Assembly: GCA_005765155.1 (NCBI GenBank)
Contig: VCCP01000005.1
Span: 1 to 64,000 of the forward strand
Source of the DNA: Zelopaecilomyces penicillatus
Lineage: Eukaryota > Ascomycota > Sordariomycetes > Hypocreales > Pseudodiploosporaceae
Length of the DNA: 64,000 bases
Direction: 5' to 3'
This document shows, piece after piece, positions 23,142 through 37,311 of the stretch. Numbering within the stretch: position 1 is the first letter of the stretch; each line of letters opens with the position of its first letter. The translations under genes and the position numbers were made by a program. Under the pieces are notes generated by a model. It was not told the DNA's origin, did no database searches, and worked only from the letters and a program-made list of their open reading frames with translations.

Positions 23142-23376
23142 GGCTCTATAGTTTAATAACCTAAGCTATAATAATCCTAAGCTGGTATCCAGGCTTGATT
23201 AATCATAATAGAGAGTTCCCAGACCCTAACCCTATTATTCTCACCAATTATATTATTCCCTTTGTATATTATCCTTTGCTGGTTATAATGGGGTATTTAG
23301 GTTAAGGGCTATTAATTATACTTGGCCCTACCCCTCCTTTATATAAAAGGAGCCTGCTATATAATAGATAGTATTT
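23142..23376. repeat. 235-bp direct repeat X, copy 1
   Basis: Runs from about TCTATAGTTTAATAACC to GATAGTATTT and includes a TATATAAAAGGAGCC stretch. The second copy lies 150 bp on and is split by element C. This undamaged copy has a single TATTC where C inserted in the other. It could be a solo LTR or a small non-autonomous element. Confidence 0.7.
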
Positions 23377-23525
23377 ATTATTAATATAATAGATTATATT
23401 GCTTAAAATACCTTAACTTATCTATTAATATAAATCTCTTTTATTAGATTTATCCTTTAGGAATTTATTAAATATTATATATTACTACTAGCTTTAATTA
23501 TAACTTTATATTATAAATTATAATA

Positions 23526-23625
23526 TAGTTTTATAGTTTAATAATCTAAGCTATAATAACCTTAAGCTAGTATTTAAGCTTAATTAATTATAATAAAGAA
23601 TTCCTAGACCTTAATCCTATTATTC
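23526..23625. repeat. Repeat X, copy 2, left part
   Basis: First 100 bp of the second X copy, ending in TATTC (23,621-23,625), the left target duplication of element C. It continues at 46,255 beyond element C. Confidence 0.7.
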
Positions 23626-23761
23626 TATAATATTTAATGAATTCCTAAGGGATAAACCTAATAAAGGGGTTTATATTAATAGATGAGTTAGAGTATTCTA
23701 AGCAATATAGTCTGTTATATTAATAATAGATATAAAGTATTATAATCAAAGTTAAGTATTA
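23626..23761 (-). repeat. LTR of element C, first piece
   Basis: First 136 bp of the LTR of C, starting TATAATATTT (mutated TGTGACGTTT). Interrupted by element B at TATTA; it continues at 31,346. Confidence 0.88.
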
Positions 23762-24189
23762 TATAACATTTGGTAAATTCCCAAGGGATAAACCTAACAA
23801 AAGGGGTTTATATTGGCAGATGAGTCGGGGTGTTCTGAGCAATAGGTCTGTCACATTAGTGATAGATACAGAGTATCATAACCAGGGGTCAAGTATCAGC
23901 GTAGTGAGCGGTAGCGAACAATACGATGAAGTTGAAAGTGTATTGATAACTATCTAAGCTATGTTTTAAAGAGTGAAAATTGAGGGCATATATATACATC
24001 GTGGATCACTTGGATCACTTATCATGCAAGTGGTGATCCTAGTGATCCAAGTCGCTAGCTCACCTGGCTCACCACCATTCTTATAGTGATCCCACTGATC
24101 TATCTAACTGGTCCCCTTCCTCCATGGTACATACCTTCCCTAGGTCACATAACCAGCCTATTATACAACCATATCGTTGGGTCGTGACA
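23762..24189 (-). repeat. 3' LTR of element B
   Basis: 428 bp, reverse orientation, starting TATAAC (for TGTGAC) and ending GTGACA. Transitions relative to the LTR of A throughout. Confidence 0.93.
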
Positions 24190-24307
24190 CGATGTCTCCC
24201 TCCCAACGGTCTTGTCCTCAAGGCCCATTGGTTGTTCCTTCATAAAACGTAATTCCAGCCACAATTGTAGGTGTGGTTCCTTTCTTCCTTCTTCATGTTT
24301 TAACATC

Positions 24308-24919
24308 ATACCTCAAGGTATCTCAAAACATCGTATCAGTCAGAAGACTGATCAGCGCAAAAGTCTTGCGATTCTTATCAAGGGTACTGGTGATATCATC
24401 ATACCTTGTTCCTTTTGTTCTCAGCATCATTTGACGTATCATATAATTGAAACAACTTCCCATTGTTCCGAGTGCGTTCATCATGGTCGTTCTTATGACG
24501 GTTCGGGGATAACTATATCCTCAGATATATTTTTCCATTCCGTTTTACTTTCCAGAAGGTAACTGGTCTATCCAGTCACGAAGATCCTATCAGAAAAGAA
24601 TCGTATTGAGCAAGAAGAGGAGGAGACAGAAAAACAGCTTCAGGCAGCTCAGGAGGCAATATCTGCTACGGTAGCACAACTGAGTCATTTGCGTCGTCAG
24701 CGTTAATCCATGGTGTCATGTGGTCATGAGATGGTGAAGCGGGGTTTACAATCACTGGATGATTTGGATACAACTGAACAGATAGAATCAGATACGGTGA
24801 TTGAGATCCAGTCATTAAGGGGTTTTGACATGATTGATTGGAACTCGATTTTCCAGGATGACTCCTTGCCCTCTAGTGGTATTATCGCATCAGGGGTCGG
24901 CAATGATTTAGGTGGTTAG
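24308..24919 (+). pseudogene. Antisense Zn2Cys6 gene of element B, RIP-damaged
   Basis: Exact positional counterpart of the antisense gene of A, with the same 612-bp span and the stop at 24,917-24,919. The ATG has become ATA, the intron donor GTATGT has become ATATAT, and two of the six cluster cysteines read as tyrosine. All are transitions. The coiled-coil part is still mostly open (24,710-24,919). Confidence 0.8.
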
Positions 24920-27900
24920 GGGGCTCCCATAAGTTTTCCTCGGGCCCAAACCCTTTCCACTTAACCAGGTATTCTTTCTTGCCGTTATTTAGCCTATAGT
25001 CTATAATGGTTTCGACTTCCCATTCTTCTTCTATTGCATATACTGTGATGTCTATGTATTCCTTCGCATTATCTGGTGCTTTGCTTAGTAAGGAAATGTG
25101 AAATACAGGGTATAACCGTATATTCTTTGGTAGTGAAAGTTCGTAGTTGATGTTAGAAATGGCTTTCTTGACTTTGAAAGGTTCAAGTTTTTTAAAATCT
25201 AATTTATTGCTTGGTCGCGTTGTCATAATATTTGGAGAAGTTTTGCCTGGTGTATAGCGCAAAAGGTACACCATATCTCCCTCTTTAAAGATTAATCCCT
25301 TCAATCTTTATTGATCCACATAATATTTCATTCTATTGCGGACGATTTGGAGTTATGCACGGAGTTCTTCATGCAATTATCGTTTTTGTATGGCGTCAAG
25401 CATGGCTTTTTCTGATTTTAGTCCTTCTTAGCATGGTAGGTGAAATGCTTCCGGTATGAATCCATAATTGGCGTACATTGGCATAAGTTATGTTGATTCG
25501 GAAACGGATGTATTATAGGCTAGTTGCGCGGTTGGTAGGTGTTTTACCCAATCATCCTGATGGTAATTAATATAAGCGCATAGGTATCCTTCAATAATTT
25601 GATTGATTCATTCCATTTATCCATCCATTTGTGGATGGTAGGCGATACTGAGTCTATGTCTAATCCCAAGATATCCCATCAATCCTTGCCAAAACTTAGA
25701 GGCGAATATTATTCCTCTATCGGATATGATTTCTTCTGGTAAGCCATATGAGCTTACAACCACTCTATTGAAACTATAAGCAAGATCTTCGGCTAAGCTT
25801 GCTTCTAGGTAAGGGATAAAGTAAGAGAACTTCATTAATCTTTCCACAATAACCCATATAGAGTCATAAGCTACTCCCGTAAGAGATTCCACAGACAGGG
25901 GTAGTTTGACGATAAAATCGAACGATACTGACTCCCATAGTCGTGCTGGTACCGGTAACGGTTGTAATTCTCCATATGGTTTATGTCATGCTAGCTTGGT
26001 TCATCCACAAGTAACGCAGTCACTTATTACTTTCTAGACTATTCATCATAGTCCTTTGAATCCGTAGTATCTTTATGCTCGTTCTATGGTCTTCGTAATT
26101 CCTTGATGACCATAAACAGGGGATTCATATAGTTCTCATATAATGGTCTCCTAGAGTTCTTCAGGTATCCAAAGTTTCTCATCATATTCATAATATCCAT
26201 CTTTCCATTTTATGCCTTCAGGTGCCTTTAATATATCTTCTGAGGAGTACGCTTGCTTGACTCGTTTCAAGACAGGGTTAGCTGACATAACTCGGTATAT
26301 AGCGTTTAGTTTCATCTATAGCACGCCTGATTCAGTCATTTGAAAGATTTATCCTTCATAATAAGGCTTTCCATCATCATGGTCGCTTCGTCGGCTTAGA
26401 GCGTCTGCTCTACCGTTTTCAGATCCTTTGCGGTGGATGATTTCATAGTCATAATCCGCAAGGGTTTCTGCATAGCGGGTTTATCGTGCATTTAGCTTCT
26501 ATGTAGTGGCGAAGTAAGAGATGTTCTTATGATCGGTAAAAACCTTTATTCAGTGATTGCTTCCTCACAAGTAATATAAGAATTCGTCAAAGGCTTTGAC
26601 GATAGCCATGAATTCTTTGTCATAGATTGGGTAATTGAGTTCTGCTCCATGAAGTTTCTTGGAGTAGAAGGCGACAGGTCGTAGTCTGCCTTCGTTATCC
26701 CATTATCCAATCTGCGCTCCGATAGCATAGTTTGAAGCATCAGTTTCGAGTTCCATGGGTTTGTCTGGATCATACATCGCTAGTACAGGTTCTTCGCAGA
26801 TTCGCTTCTTAAGTTCTTCAAATACAGCATCCACATCGGGTTTCCATAGGAATTTACGATCTTTCTTAGTGCATTCGGTGAGTGGCGCGGCTATTTTGCC
26901 ATAGTCACGGATGAACTTTCGGTAGTAATTGGTGAAGCCCAAAAACTCTTATACGTTCATAACGTTTTGTGGCGTCGGCCAGTCACGTACTGCAGCGATT
27001 TTCACTGGTTCCATTCGAATCTCACCTGATGAAAAGATATATCCTAAAAAGGTAACCGTTTATTTGTGAAATTCACATTTTTCTGGTTCGACGAGAAGAT
27101 TGTTGTCTTGGAGTAGTTATAATACCTTATGGACGTGTTCTCTATGTTCTTCTTCCATTCAAGAGAAGATCAGAATATCATCTAGGTAGACTACTACAAA
27201 GATATCCAAATGTTCTCAGAGAACATTATTGATCATGCGTTGGAATATTGCAGGGGCATTGATTAGGCCGAAAGGCATTACCAGATATTCGAAAAGTCCA
27301 AACTTGGTTCTGAAAGCGGTTTTCCATTCATCGCCTTTCTTCATTCAAATCAAGTTATACACTCCTTTAAGGTCTAGGGTAGTAAACCAGTTCATTCCAT
27401 GCAATCGATCGCATAGTTCATTGATCAACGGTAGGGGGGTCCGATCCTTGATTATAACTGCATTCAACAATCAGTAGTCCACAACTAGTCATAGCTTGCC
27501 ATTCTTTTTGGGTACAAACATAACAGGGTATCCTGCTTCGGATATGGATGGTCGGATATATCCTTTTTCAAGCATTTCATCAAGGTACTCTCATAGTGTT
27601 TCGAGTTCCTTGGCATTCAGTGTATAGATCTTGATGAAAGTAGGCTTCTTTCCATCCATGATCTGGATTTCATGGTCCCATTGATTATGCAAAAGGAGTT
27701 TTATTTCGAGTTCTTCGCAAAACAGTTTGACATACTTGCGGTATTCTTCTAGTATAGGTACAAGTCGTTTTTCCATATCTAAGGGTGATTCATTCTTGGA
27801 GTGTTCTCATAGTTGCTCCATTGTTGTCCTAAGGGCGGCAATAACCCATCGGGTTTGTCGTTGTCGACCGTCGTGTCGTTTTTTAGTATGATTTCCCAGT

Positions 27901-30850
27901 AGGAGGCCCTTCTCGATAGCCATAAAGCATACTTTCTTCGCTTTGCCCATTATCATTAGATCTTCATGATTTTTTAAGGACAATACGATATCACTCCATC
28001 GCATCTGACCTATCTTCCAATCGATCTATGGGTTACTATCAAATAACCAGGGGTAGCCTAACACAAGTTCGTATTCTCCAGTATCCATTACATCAAATAT
28101 AGCACTATCTTGATATCCTTGGACTTCAAATTAGAGATAATCAGTCTCTTTGTCGATCTATCCTCCATTATAGACGAAGGTATTTCCTTCCAGGTCATAC
28201 AAGGGGTACGGTTCTTCCTTATCACGCCATGGTAGTCATGTGCGATTCACAGCTTTTAGTGATATATAATTGCCCATTGCTCCGCTATCCACTAGAGCAT
28301 GAAAACAATATCCCATGATCCATATTTCCATCGTTAGTTTGAGCCCGTTGGTGCCTGTTGCACAGAGGGTCTTTCATAGGGGGTCGCGCTGTAACCCTCT
28401 TACAGGCGACTTTACTCGTTTTTTGAGTTTCCGGGGTTACATTCTTTGCATAGTCCATCGTATTTTGTTCTATCCAAGCCTTGAGTGATTACATAATACA
28501 GAGTTCGATCGGCTTGACTTCCTTCATAGGTTCGGAAGTTGAATTCTCATTTATGGAGGTTCTTCATTTCCTCGTACATGCATTTGTTTTCCTCCGCATA
28601 TTGTCTACACCAAGGTTTATTACAGTTGATTGCCATCATGGCTTCGCACTGAGTTCTCCCTGGGATACTATCTTCCAGTAGTCGTCTTTCATGCCATTAT
28701 ACCAGCTTCTGTTGTGAGTGTACATCGCACTTGAGGTTGGTGCAATCATATAAGTCCTCCTTTCCACAGTCTGTGAGTTATGGTCCGTTATGTCCTAATT
28801 CGAGCTTTTCCCATTTGTGGACCTCGCAATAGATGGACTTGCAGTCTTTATTTTCGGCTCCTTGTCTGTATTCTTCTGGGGTCTTAGGGTGTGGTTCAAA
28901 CACGCCAATTCCAAAAGGTGCAAAGTACTCAGCCTCATGCCAGTCGACGAATTGATCTCCTATGAGGACATTCTTGATTCCTCATGCTCCCATACAGCAT
29001 GGGAAGAATTCATTCTGGATTTTTGTTTTCTGGTATTGAAAACAGGAGAAATCGATGCATAACATCCAACTGATTTCGCTATGGAAAACATGATTAGGGT
29101 CTAGGAGTGCATAATCGTCTTCGTGTTTGCTATAGTTGGTTTTCAACATAAAGGCTCTTCCAAGGTGGTCTCCTGGGACAGGGACGCCTAGGCCTTCTTC
29201 CAACATTTATTTACGAATGTATTTGGTGATTATGAGTTGAAGGTTGACTCTGTTCGCATGGCTTGGTACTTGTGTAAGTTTGATTGCTGCTTCTTTAAGG
29301 TGTTTATGGGTAGTACTTTTAGGTGGTGGATATGGTGTAGCATGGTATTGAATTGTCCTAAGAGGTTCTTCACTCTCGGATTCTAAAGAGCTGGAGTCTA
29401 AGCTGTCACTTATTGTTTCATCTTCAACCAGGGTGTTTTCATCATCCATGGCAGGGATTACTTATCGGTCCGGAATCTCTTCAAAGTATTCTTCCTCATC
29501 TATATCCATATCTAGTTATTGGTCCCATTGTGCGGTACCGGATCAGGTTAGCATGGTCCACAACATTAGTGACTATCGAGGTATGGGGTGTCCATAGTTT
29601 CCAGGTCGTCCTCATTCCCATCCTCATCATCCCGTCATGGCCAGGGTTCATCCATCTTTGGCCATAGTATGTGTGCTTCATCGCGCATCAGGTACTGGTT
29701 TCCAGTCTTTTCGTTCTCGTTTCAATTATCGGCAGTCCCTAGCGAAATATCCCATTTTATCACAATTATAGCACTTAACTTTGGATGCGTCTCGTCGTTG
29801 TGCAGCATCAAGGTCCATTCTGATTAATAGGGTATTAGGGTCATTTCATCGTTGACCATGGTTTGCCTTATATTGTTATTGCCATGGTTGGAATCCGAAG
29901 TGAGTTGGTTTCCAGTTTCGTCCTTCATACTTCTTTTCTTATCGGCGCGAGTGCTGTCTATCATCAATGGCGACAGCCATAGCACAATATTCCATGAAAG
30001 AGTCCGGTCAGACTTCTTTATACAATTCATCTTTAACTTCTGACTTAAGTCCATAGTACAGGGTTTCCATACACATTTGCTCATCTTTTTCGGGTAGTTT
30101 GGACAAGATTTGTCGGAACTTCGCAACATAGTCCGAGGCAGACCCTATCTGACGGAGGTTGCGTAGGTGTTGTTCAGCTTATCGTTTTTCATTTAACGAT
30201 CCAAAGGTATTCAGGAGTTATTGCTCAAAGATATCATAGTCGGCAAAGATTAGGTCAGTTTCCTCCTTTGAGGTCCCCATCGAGGCATTGTTAACATAGT
30301 CTCGAAGTGTTAGTTCGAACCAGGTAAATGCGGTTCCGGTAAGGAGCCCTGCAGCATACCTTACTTTAACTGGTTCAAGCCAGAATTATATTGGATAGTA
30401 CAGAAAGAAAGCACGGAGTTGGGTAAGAAACCCTTGAAGTTTACTTAGAGTGCCATCAAAAGGCTCAGGTATTCATGGCTTCAAGATTTCTCCGGTATCC
30501 TTTCCGGTATGCATCTGTGCTGCAACTATTTCCAACCCATATCTATACTGTTTCGCTTGGATTTCCATGTTCTCAAGAAGCTATTTGACCTGGAGTTGCA
30601 AGGTTTCAGTGGCAAGCTTGGCCATCTTCGCTTCTTCTACACATCCCTTACGCTCCTCCTCTAGCATTTGTTTGAAGCGTCTACTGATTTCTTCCAGCGC
30701 AAGAACATCTTCTTAGAGTCCTTTGATCTTGACATCATCATCATCTTCCTCCTCTTCATCTACCTCCATATTCAGATTATTATTAACAGGGGCATTAAGG
30801 GTGCCTCCTTGATTAGTACTTCCGGATAAGATAGGGGTTTAAGGAGCCAT
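24513..30850 (-). pseudogene. gag-pol of element B, RIP-damaged
   Basis: Counterpart of gag and pol of A, with gag starting at 30,850 and pol ending near 24,513. Reverse transcriptase, integrase and chromodomain segments are recognisable but broken by stops (for example TAG for CAG or TGG). The frameshift region near 28,380-28,430 keeps the hairpin bases. The cysteine-rich Gag segment missing from A is present. Confidence 0.88.
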
Positions 30851-30912
30851 CTTACGAAATAACGATATTACCCAGGGTAACACAGTAACCCACTGAACAA
30901 GAGTTATCAACA

Positions 30913-31340
30913 TATAACATTTGATGAATTCCCAAGGGATAAACCTAACAAAAGGGATTTATATTAACAGATAAGTCAGGGTATTCTAAGCAATAGGTCT
31001 ATCACATTGGTGATAGATACGGAGTATCATAACCAGGGGTCAAGTATCAGCGTAGTAAGCGATAGCGAACAATACGATGAAGTTGAAAGTGTATTGATAA
31101 CTATCTAAGCTATATTTTAAAAAGTGAAAATTGAGGGCGTATATATACATCGTGGATCACTTGGATCACTTATCATGCAAGTGGTGATCCTGGTGATCCA
31201 AGTCGCTGGCTCACCTGGCTCACCACCATTCTTATGGTGATCCCACTGATCTATCTAACTGGTCCCCTTCCTCCATAGTACATACCTTCCCTAGGTCACA
31301 TGACCGGCCTATTATACAACCATATCATTGGGTCATGACA
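30913..31340 (-). repeat. 5' LTR of element B
   Basis: 428 bp, reverse orientation, with RIP-type differences from both the LTR of A and the other LTR of B. Followed directly by TATTA. Confidence 0.93.
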
Positions 31341-31345
31341 TATTA

Positions 31346-31665
31346 GTATAATAAGTAATAGCAAACAATATAATAAAGTTAAAAGTATATTAATAACTAT
31401 CTAAGCTATATTTAAAGAGTGAAAATTAAGGGTATATATATATATTATAGATTATGATTTAAGCTATAATCCTTATTATTAGATTATACTTAGAATTATA
31501 AGCTATCCTATTGGATTATAGTTTTAAGAGTGATCCTAAGCCTAGGATCACCTTTAGAATCATAATCCAATTCTATATAGTTCCAAGCCTCCAGTATATA
31601 CCTAGTGATATTATAAGTTATATAATCAAGGCTTATTATATGACCTTGGCTATTAGGTTATAATA
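31346..31665 (-). repeat. LTR of element C, second piece
   Basis: Remaining 320 bp of the LTR interrupted by B. Together with 23,626-23,761 it gives 456 bp, exactly the length of the other LTR of C. Confidence 0.88.
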
Positions 31666-32461
31666 TAATGTCTCCCTTTTAAAAGGTCTTATTCTTAAGG
31701 CTTATAGGTATATCTTTCCTTTCTTTCTTAATATTTTATAAGTTATAAGACTTATATTATATTAAATTGTTTCTTATAATATTAGATTATATTAGGAAAC
31801 CTTAATATTCTTTTAAGAAGACTATTAAATATTCTATACTAGCTAAGGGTATAGATTTCAATAATGAATCAGTAGATATATTATATTCTTATTATTTTAA
31901 ATAAAAATAATCTTATTATATAGTAGAAAATAATAGCTATTATATAGCCTATATAAAGTAGGGTTACTCTTATAATAGTATTTTGATAGTATTCTTATAT
32001 ATATATTATCTTTATAGTATAATATCCAATTCTTATTGATTTTATTAATAATAAAACTTTTAAAGTAATACTATTATCTAAACTCTAAAGAAGAGGAAAC
32101 TAAAGAGAATATCTTAGATATCCAGGATTAATTATCTAAACTATAATTATAGCTTTCTTTAGCTCTTAATTGTTTATCTTATATTTATAAGCTTAAGAAA
32201 AAGGCTAAGGAGTAAAGTTCTAAGTTGGTTTATTAGGGTTTGAAGGAGTTAAATGCTAAGGATAGGATTGATCTAGTTCTTACCCTAGAGGTATATAAGT
32301 ATTATATAGTATTGGATTTGTAGTTCCTAGATGCTTTAAATAAGATAGATTGATCTTTCTTGGATTTAGGTAATAAGTTTATTAATTTAGGGTCTTTGGC
32401 CAGACTAATTAATTCCAAAGGAACTATTATAGCATTAGGTAATAATGGTTTAAATGGTTAG
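31666..32461 (+). pseudogene. Antisense Zn2Cys6 gene of element C, heavily mutated
   Basis: Same location and orientation in the element as the antisense gene of A. At 31,884-31,973 six tyrosines occur at exactly the spacing x2-x6-x8-x2-x6 of the cysteines in A, as expected from TGT/TGC to TAT/TAC mutation. A Lys-rich helical stretch (KLKKKAKE) follows, and the frame ends GNNGLNG-stop against GNDLGG-stop in A. Protein-level likeness persists although the DNA is well diverged. Start and splice sites could not be fixed. Confidence 0.65.
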
Positions 32462-35400
32462 TGGGCTCTTATATATTATCTTTAGGTCCAAAACCTTTCT
32501 ATTTAATAAGGTATTTATTTCACTTGTTTTCCTATCTAGTATTCAATATTATCTTTATCTCCTATTCTTTTTTAACTGCTTTCACTTATATTATTATATA
32601 TTCCTTTATATTATTAGATACCTTGCTTAGTAAGGAAATATAGAATATAAGATATAATTATATATTCTTTGATAGTGAAAGTTTATAGTTAATATTAGAA
32701 ATAGCTTTCTTAACTTTAAAAGATTTAAGTTTCTTAAAATCTAATTTGTTATTTAGTTATATTATTATAATATTTAGGGAAATTTTGCCTGATATATAAT
32801 ATAAAAGATATACTATATCTCTCTCTTTAAAGATTAATCTCTTTAATCTTTATTAATCTATATAATGTTTTATTCTATTATGGATGATTTGGAGTTGTAT
32901 ATAGAGTTCTTTATATAATTGTTGTTTTTATATAGTATTAAATATAGCTTTTTCTGATTTTGGTCCTTCTTGATATAGTAGATAAAATGCCTCTAATATA
33001 AATCTATAATTAGTATATATTAGTATAAGTTATATTAATTCAGAAATAGATATATTATAGGCTAGTTATATAATTAATAGGTATTTTATCTAATTATCTT
33101 AGTAATAATTAATATAAGTATATAAGTATCCTTTAATAATTTAATTGATCTATTCTATTTATCTATCTATCTATAGATAATAGATAATACTAAGTTTATA
33201 TCTGGTCCTAAGATATTCTATTAATCCTTATTAAAACTTAGAGGTAAAGGTTATTCCTCTATTAAAGATGATCTTCTTTGATAAGCTATATAAGCTTATT
33301 ATTACTCTATTAAAGCTATAGGTAAGATCTTCTATTAAGCTTGCTTTAAGGTAGAGTATAAAGTATAAGAACTTTATTAATCTTTCTATAATAATCTATA
33401 TTAAGTTATAGGCTACTTTTATAAGAGATTCTATTAATAAAGGTAGTTTAATAATAAAGTTGAATAATATTAATTCCTATAATTATATAGGTATTGATAG
33501 TAGTTATAACTCTCTATATAGTTTATATCTTACTAGCTTGGTTTGTTTATAAGTGATATAGTCATTTATAATCTTCTGGATTACCTATTATAGTCCTTTA
33601 AATCTATAGTATCTTTATGCTTGTTCTATAGTCTTTATAATTCCTTAATAACTATAAATAGGGGATTTATATAGTTCTTGTATAATGATTTCTTAGAGTT
33701 CTTTAGGTATCTAGAGTTTCTTATTATATTTATAGTATCTATCTTTCTATTTTATGCCTTTAGGTGCCTTTACTATATCTTCTAAGGAGTATACTTATTT
33801 GACTCATTTTAAGACAGGATTAGCTGATATAACTTGATATATAGTGTTTAGCTTCATTTATAGTGCGCTTGATTTGGATATTTGGAAGATTTATCCTTTA
33901 TAATAAGGCTTTCTATTATTATAGTTGCTTTATTAGCTTAGAGTATCTGCTTTATTATTCTTAGATCCTTTATAATGGATGATTTTATAGTTATAATCTA
34001 TAAGGGTTTCTATATAATGGGTTTATTATATATTTAGCTTTTATATAATAGTAAAGTAAGAGATATTTTTATAATTAATAAAAACCTTTATTTAATGATT
34101 ACTTCCTTATAAATAATATAAGAATTTATTAAAGGCTTTAATAATAGCTATAAATTCCTTATTATAGATTGGATAGTTGAGTTCTGCTCTATAAAGTTTC
34201 TTAGAGTAGAAGGTAATAGGTTATAATCTATCTTTATTATCTTATTATCTAATCTATGCTTTAATAGTATAGTTTAAAGTATTAGTTTTGAGTTCTATAG
34301 GTTTATCTAGGTTATATATCGCTAGTATAGGTTCTTTATAGATTCGCTTTTTAAGTTCTTTAAATATAATATCTATATCAGGTTTCTATAGGAATTTATA
34401 ATCTTTCTTAGTATATTCAATAAGTGGTATAGCTATTTTGCTATAGTTATAAATGAACTTTTAATAATAGTTAATAAAGCCTAAAAATTCTTATATATTT
34501 ATAATGTTTTATAGTATTAGCTAATCATATATTATAATGATTTTTACTGGTTCTATTTAAATTTTATCTAGTAAGAAGATATATTTTAGGAAAGTGATTA
34601 TTTATTTATAAAATTTATATTTTTCTGGTTTAATAAGAAGATTATTATCTTAAAGTAATTGCAATACCTTATAGATATATTCTTTATATTCTTCTTCTAT
34701 CCAGGAGAAGATTAGAATATTATCTAGATAGACTATTATAAAGATATCTAGATGTTCTTAGAGAATGTTATTAATTATATATTGGAATGTTATAGGGGCA
34801 TTGATTAGGCTAAAAGGTATTACCAGGTATTCAAAAAGTCTAAACTTGGTTCTAAAGGTGATTTTCTATTTATTACCTTTCTTTATTTAAATCAAGTTAT
34901 ATACTCCTTTAAGGTCTAAAGTAATAAACCAGTTTATTCTATATAATTGATTATATAATTCATTGATTAATAATAGGGGGATCTAATCCTTAATTATAAT
35001 TATATTTAATAATTAATAGTTTATAATCAATTATAGCTTACTATTCTTTTTTGGTATAAATATAATAGGATATTCTGCTTTGGATATAAATGGTTGGATA
35101 TATCTCTTTTTAAGTATTTTATTAAGGTACTCTTATAATATTTTAAGTTCCTTGGTATTCAGTATATAGATCTTAATAAAAGTAGGCTTCTTTCTATCTA
35201 TAATCTGAATTTTATAATCCTATTGGTTATATAAGGGGAGCTTTGTTTTAAGTTCTTTATAAAATAGTTTAATATACTTATAGTATTCTTCTGATATAGG
35301 TATAAGTTATTTTTCTATATCTAAGGGTGATTTATTTTTAGAGTATTCTTATAATTACTCTATTATTATTCTAAGGGTGATAATAACCTATTAGGTTTAT

Positions 35401-36883
35401 TATTATTGACTGTTATATTGTTTTTTAGTATGATTTCCTGGTAGAAGGCCCTTTTCAATAGCTATAAAGTATACTTTCTTTGCTTTGCTTATTATTATTA
35501 GATCTTTATAATCTTTTAGAGATAATATAGTATCGCTCTATTATATCTGGCTTATCTTCTAATCGATCTATAGGTTACTATTAAATAACCAGGGGTGGCC
35601 TAGTATAAGTTTATATTCTCTAGTGTCTATTATATTGAATATAGTACTATCTTGATATCCTTAGACTTTAAATTAGAGATAATCAGTCTCTTTATTAATC
35701 TATCCTTTATTATAGGTAAAGGTATTCCCTTCTAGGTTATATAAGGGGTATAGTTCTTTCTTATTATATTATAATAATTATATATGATTTATAGCTTTTA
35801 ATAATATATAATTGCTTATTGCTCTACTATCTATTAGAGTATGAAAATAATATCCTATAATCTGTATTTCTGTTGTTAGTTTAAGCCTATTAGTGCCTAT
35901 TATATAGAGGGTCTTTTATAAGGGGTTATGCTATAACCCTCTTATAGGTGACTTTACTTGTTTTTTGAGTTTTTAGGATTGTATTCTTTATATAATCTAT
36001 TATAATTTCCTCTGTCTAGGCCTTAGATGATTATATAATATAGAGTTCAATTAGCTTAACTTCCTTTATGGGTTTAGAAGTTGAATTCTTATTTATAGAG
36101 GTTCTTTATTTCCTTATATATATATTTATTCTCTTCTATATATTGTCTATATTAAGGTTTATTATAATTGCTTACTATTATAGCTTTATATTAAGTTCTT
36201 CCTAGGATATTATCTTTTAATAATTGTTTTTTATACTATTATACCAGCTTTTATTATAAGTATATATTATACTTGAGATTAATATAATTATATAAGTCCT
36301 TCTTTCTATAGTCTATAAGTTATGGTCTGTTATATTCTAATTTAAGCTTTTCTTATTTATAGACCTTATAATAGATAGATTTATAGTCTTTGTTTTTAGC
36401 TCCTTATCTATATTCTTCTAGGGTCTTAGAGTATGGTTCGAATATACCAATTCCAAAAGGTATAAAGTACTTAGCCTTATATCAGTTAATAAATTGATCT
36501 TCTATAAGGATATTCTTGATTCCTTATATTCTTATATAATGTAGGAAGAATTCGTTCTAGATTTTTGTTTTCTAGTATTAAAAACAAGAGAAGTTAATAT
36601 ATAATATTTAATTGATTTTACTATAGAAAATATAATTAGGGTCTAGGAGTATATAATTATCTTTATATTTATTATAGTTAGTTTTTAATATAAAGGCTCT
36701 TTTAAGGTAATCTCCTAGGATAGGGATACCTAGGCCTTCTTCTAATATCTATTTATAAATATATTTAATAATTATAAATTAAAGGTTAACTCTATCTATA
36801 TAGCTTAATATCTATATAAGTTTAATTATTGCTTCCCTAAGGTGTTTATAGGTAGCACTCTTAGGTAGTGGATATAATATAGT
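32462..36883 (-). pseudogene. pol and 3' gag of element C, RIP-destroyed
   Basis: The order of chromodomain, integrase, RNase H, reverse transcriptase and protease remnants follows A, but almost every CpA has become TpA and no long frame survives. The segment ends in gag where element D is inserted at ATAGT. The rest of gag is at 44,468-45,793. Confidence 0.82.
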
Positions 36884-37311
36884 TGTGATGTTTAGTGAAT
36901 TCCCAAGGGATAAACCTAACGAAAGGGGTTTATGTTGGCAGATAAATCAGGGTATTCTAAGCAATAGGTCTATCACGTTGGTAATAGATACGGAGTATCA
37001 TAACCAGGGGTCAAGTATTAGCATAGTAAGCGGTAGCGAATAATACAATAAAGTTGAAAGTGTATTAATAACTATCTAAGCTATGTTTTAAAGAGTGAAA
37101 ATTGAGGGTGTATATATATATTATAGATCACTTGGATCACTTATTATGTAAGTGGTGATCCTAGTGATCCAAGTCACTGGCTTACCTGGCTCACCATTAT
37201 TCTTATGGTGATCCTACTAATCTATCTAACTGGTCCCCTTCCTCCATAGTACATACCTTCCCTAGGTTATATAACTGGCCTATTGTACGATTATATTATT
37301 GGGTCGTGATA
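36884..37311 (-). repeat. 3' LTR of element D
   Basis: 428 bp, starts TGTGATG, ends GTGATA (for GTGACA). RIP-type changes differ from those in the other LTR of D. Confidence 0.93.

Larger units (their letters stand above)
23762..31340 (-). mobile_element. Element B: full-length RIP-mutated copy of the A family
   Basis: 7,579 bp, reverse orientation, with 428-bp LTRs at both ends and the target duplication TATTA (23,757-23,761; 31,341-31,345). It lies inside the LTR of element C. It is colinear with A apart from 261 extra bp (about 28,600-28,860) that A has lost. Differences from A are almost all C-to-T or G-to-A, creating many stops in gag and pol. Confidence 0.95.

Noticed and set aside
2264..23240. 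Short internal ACCCTAACCC-like stretches (e.g. near 2,270, 3,830 and 23,225)
   Set aside because: At most two units each; not interstitial telomere arrays.
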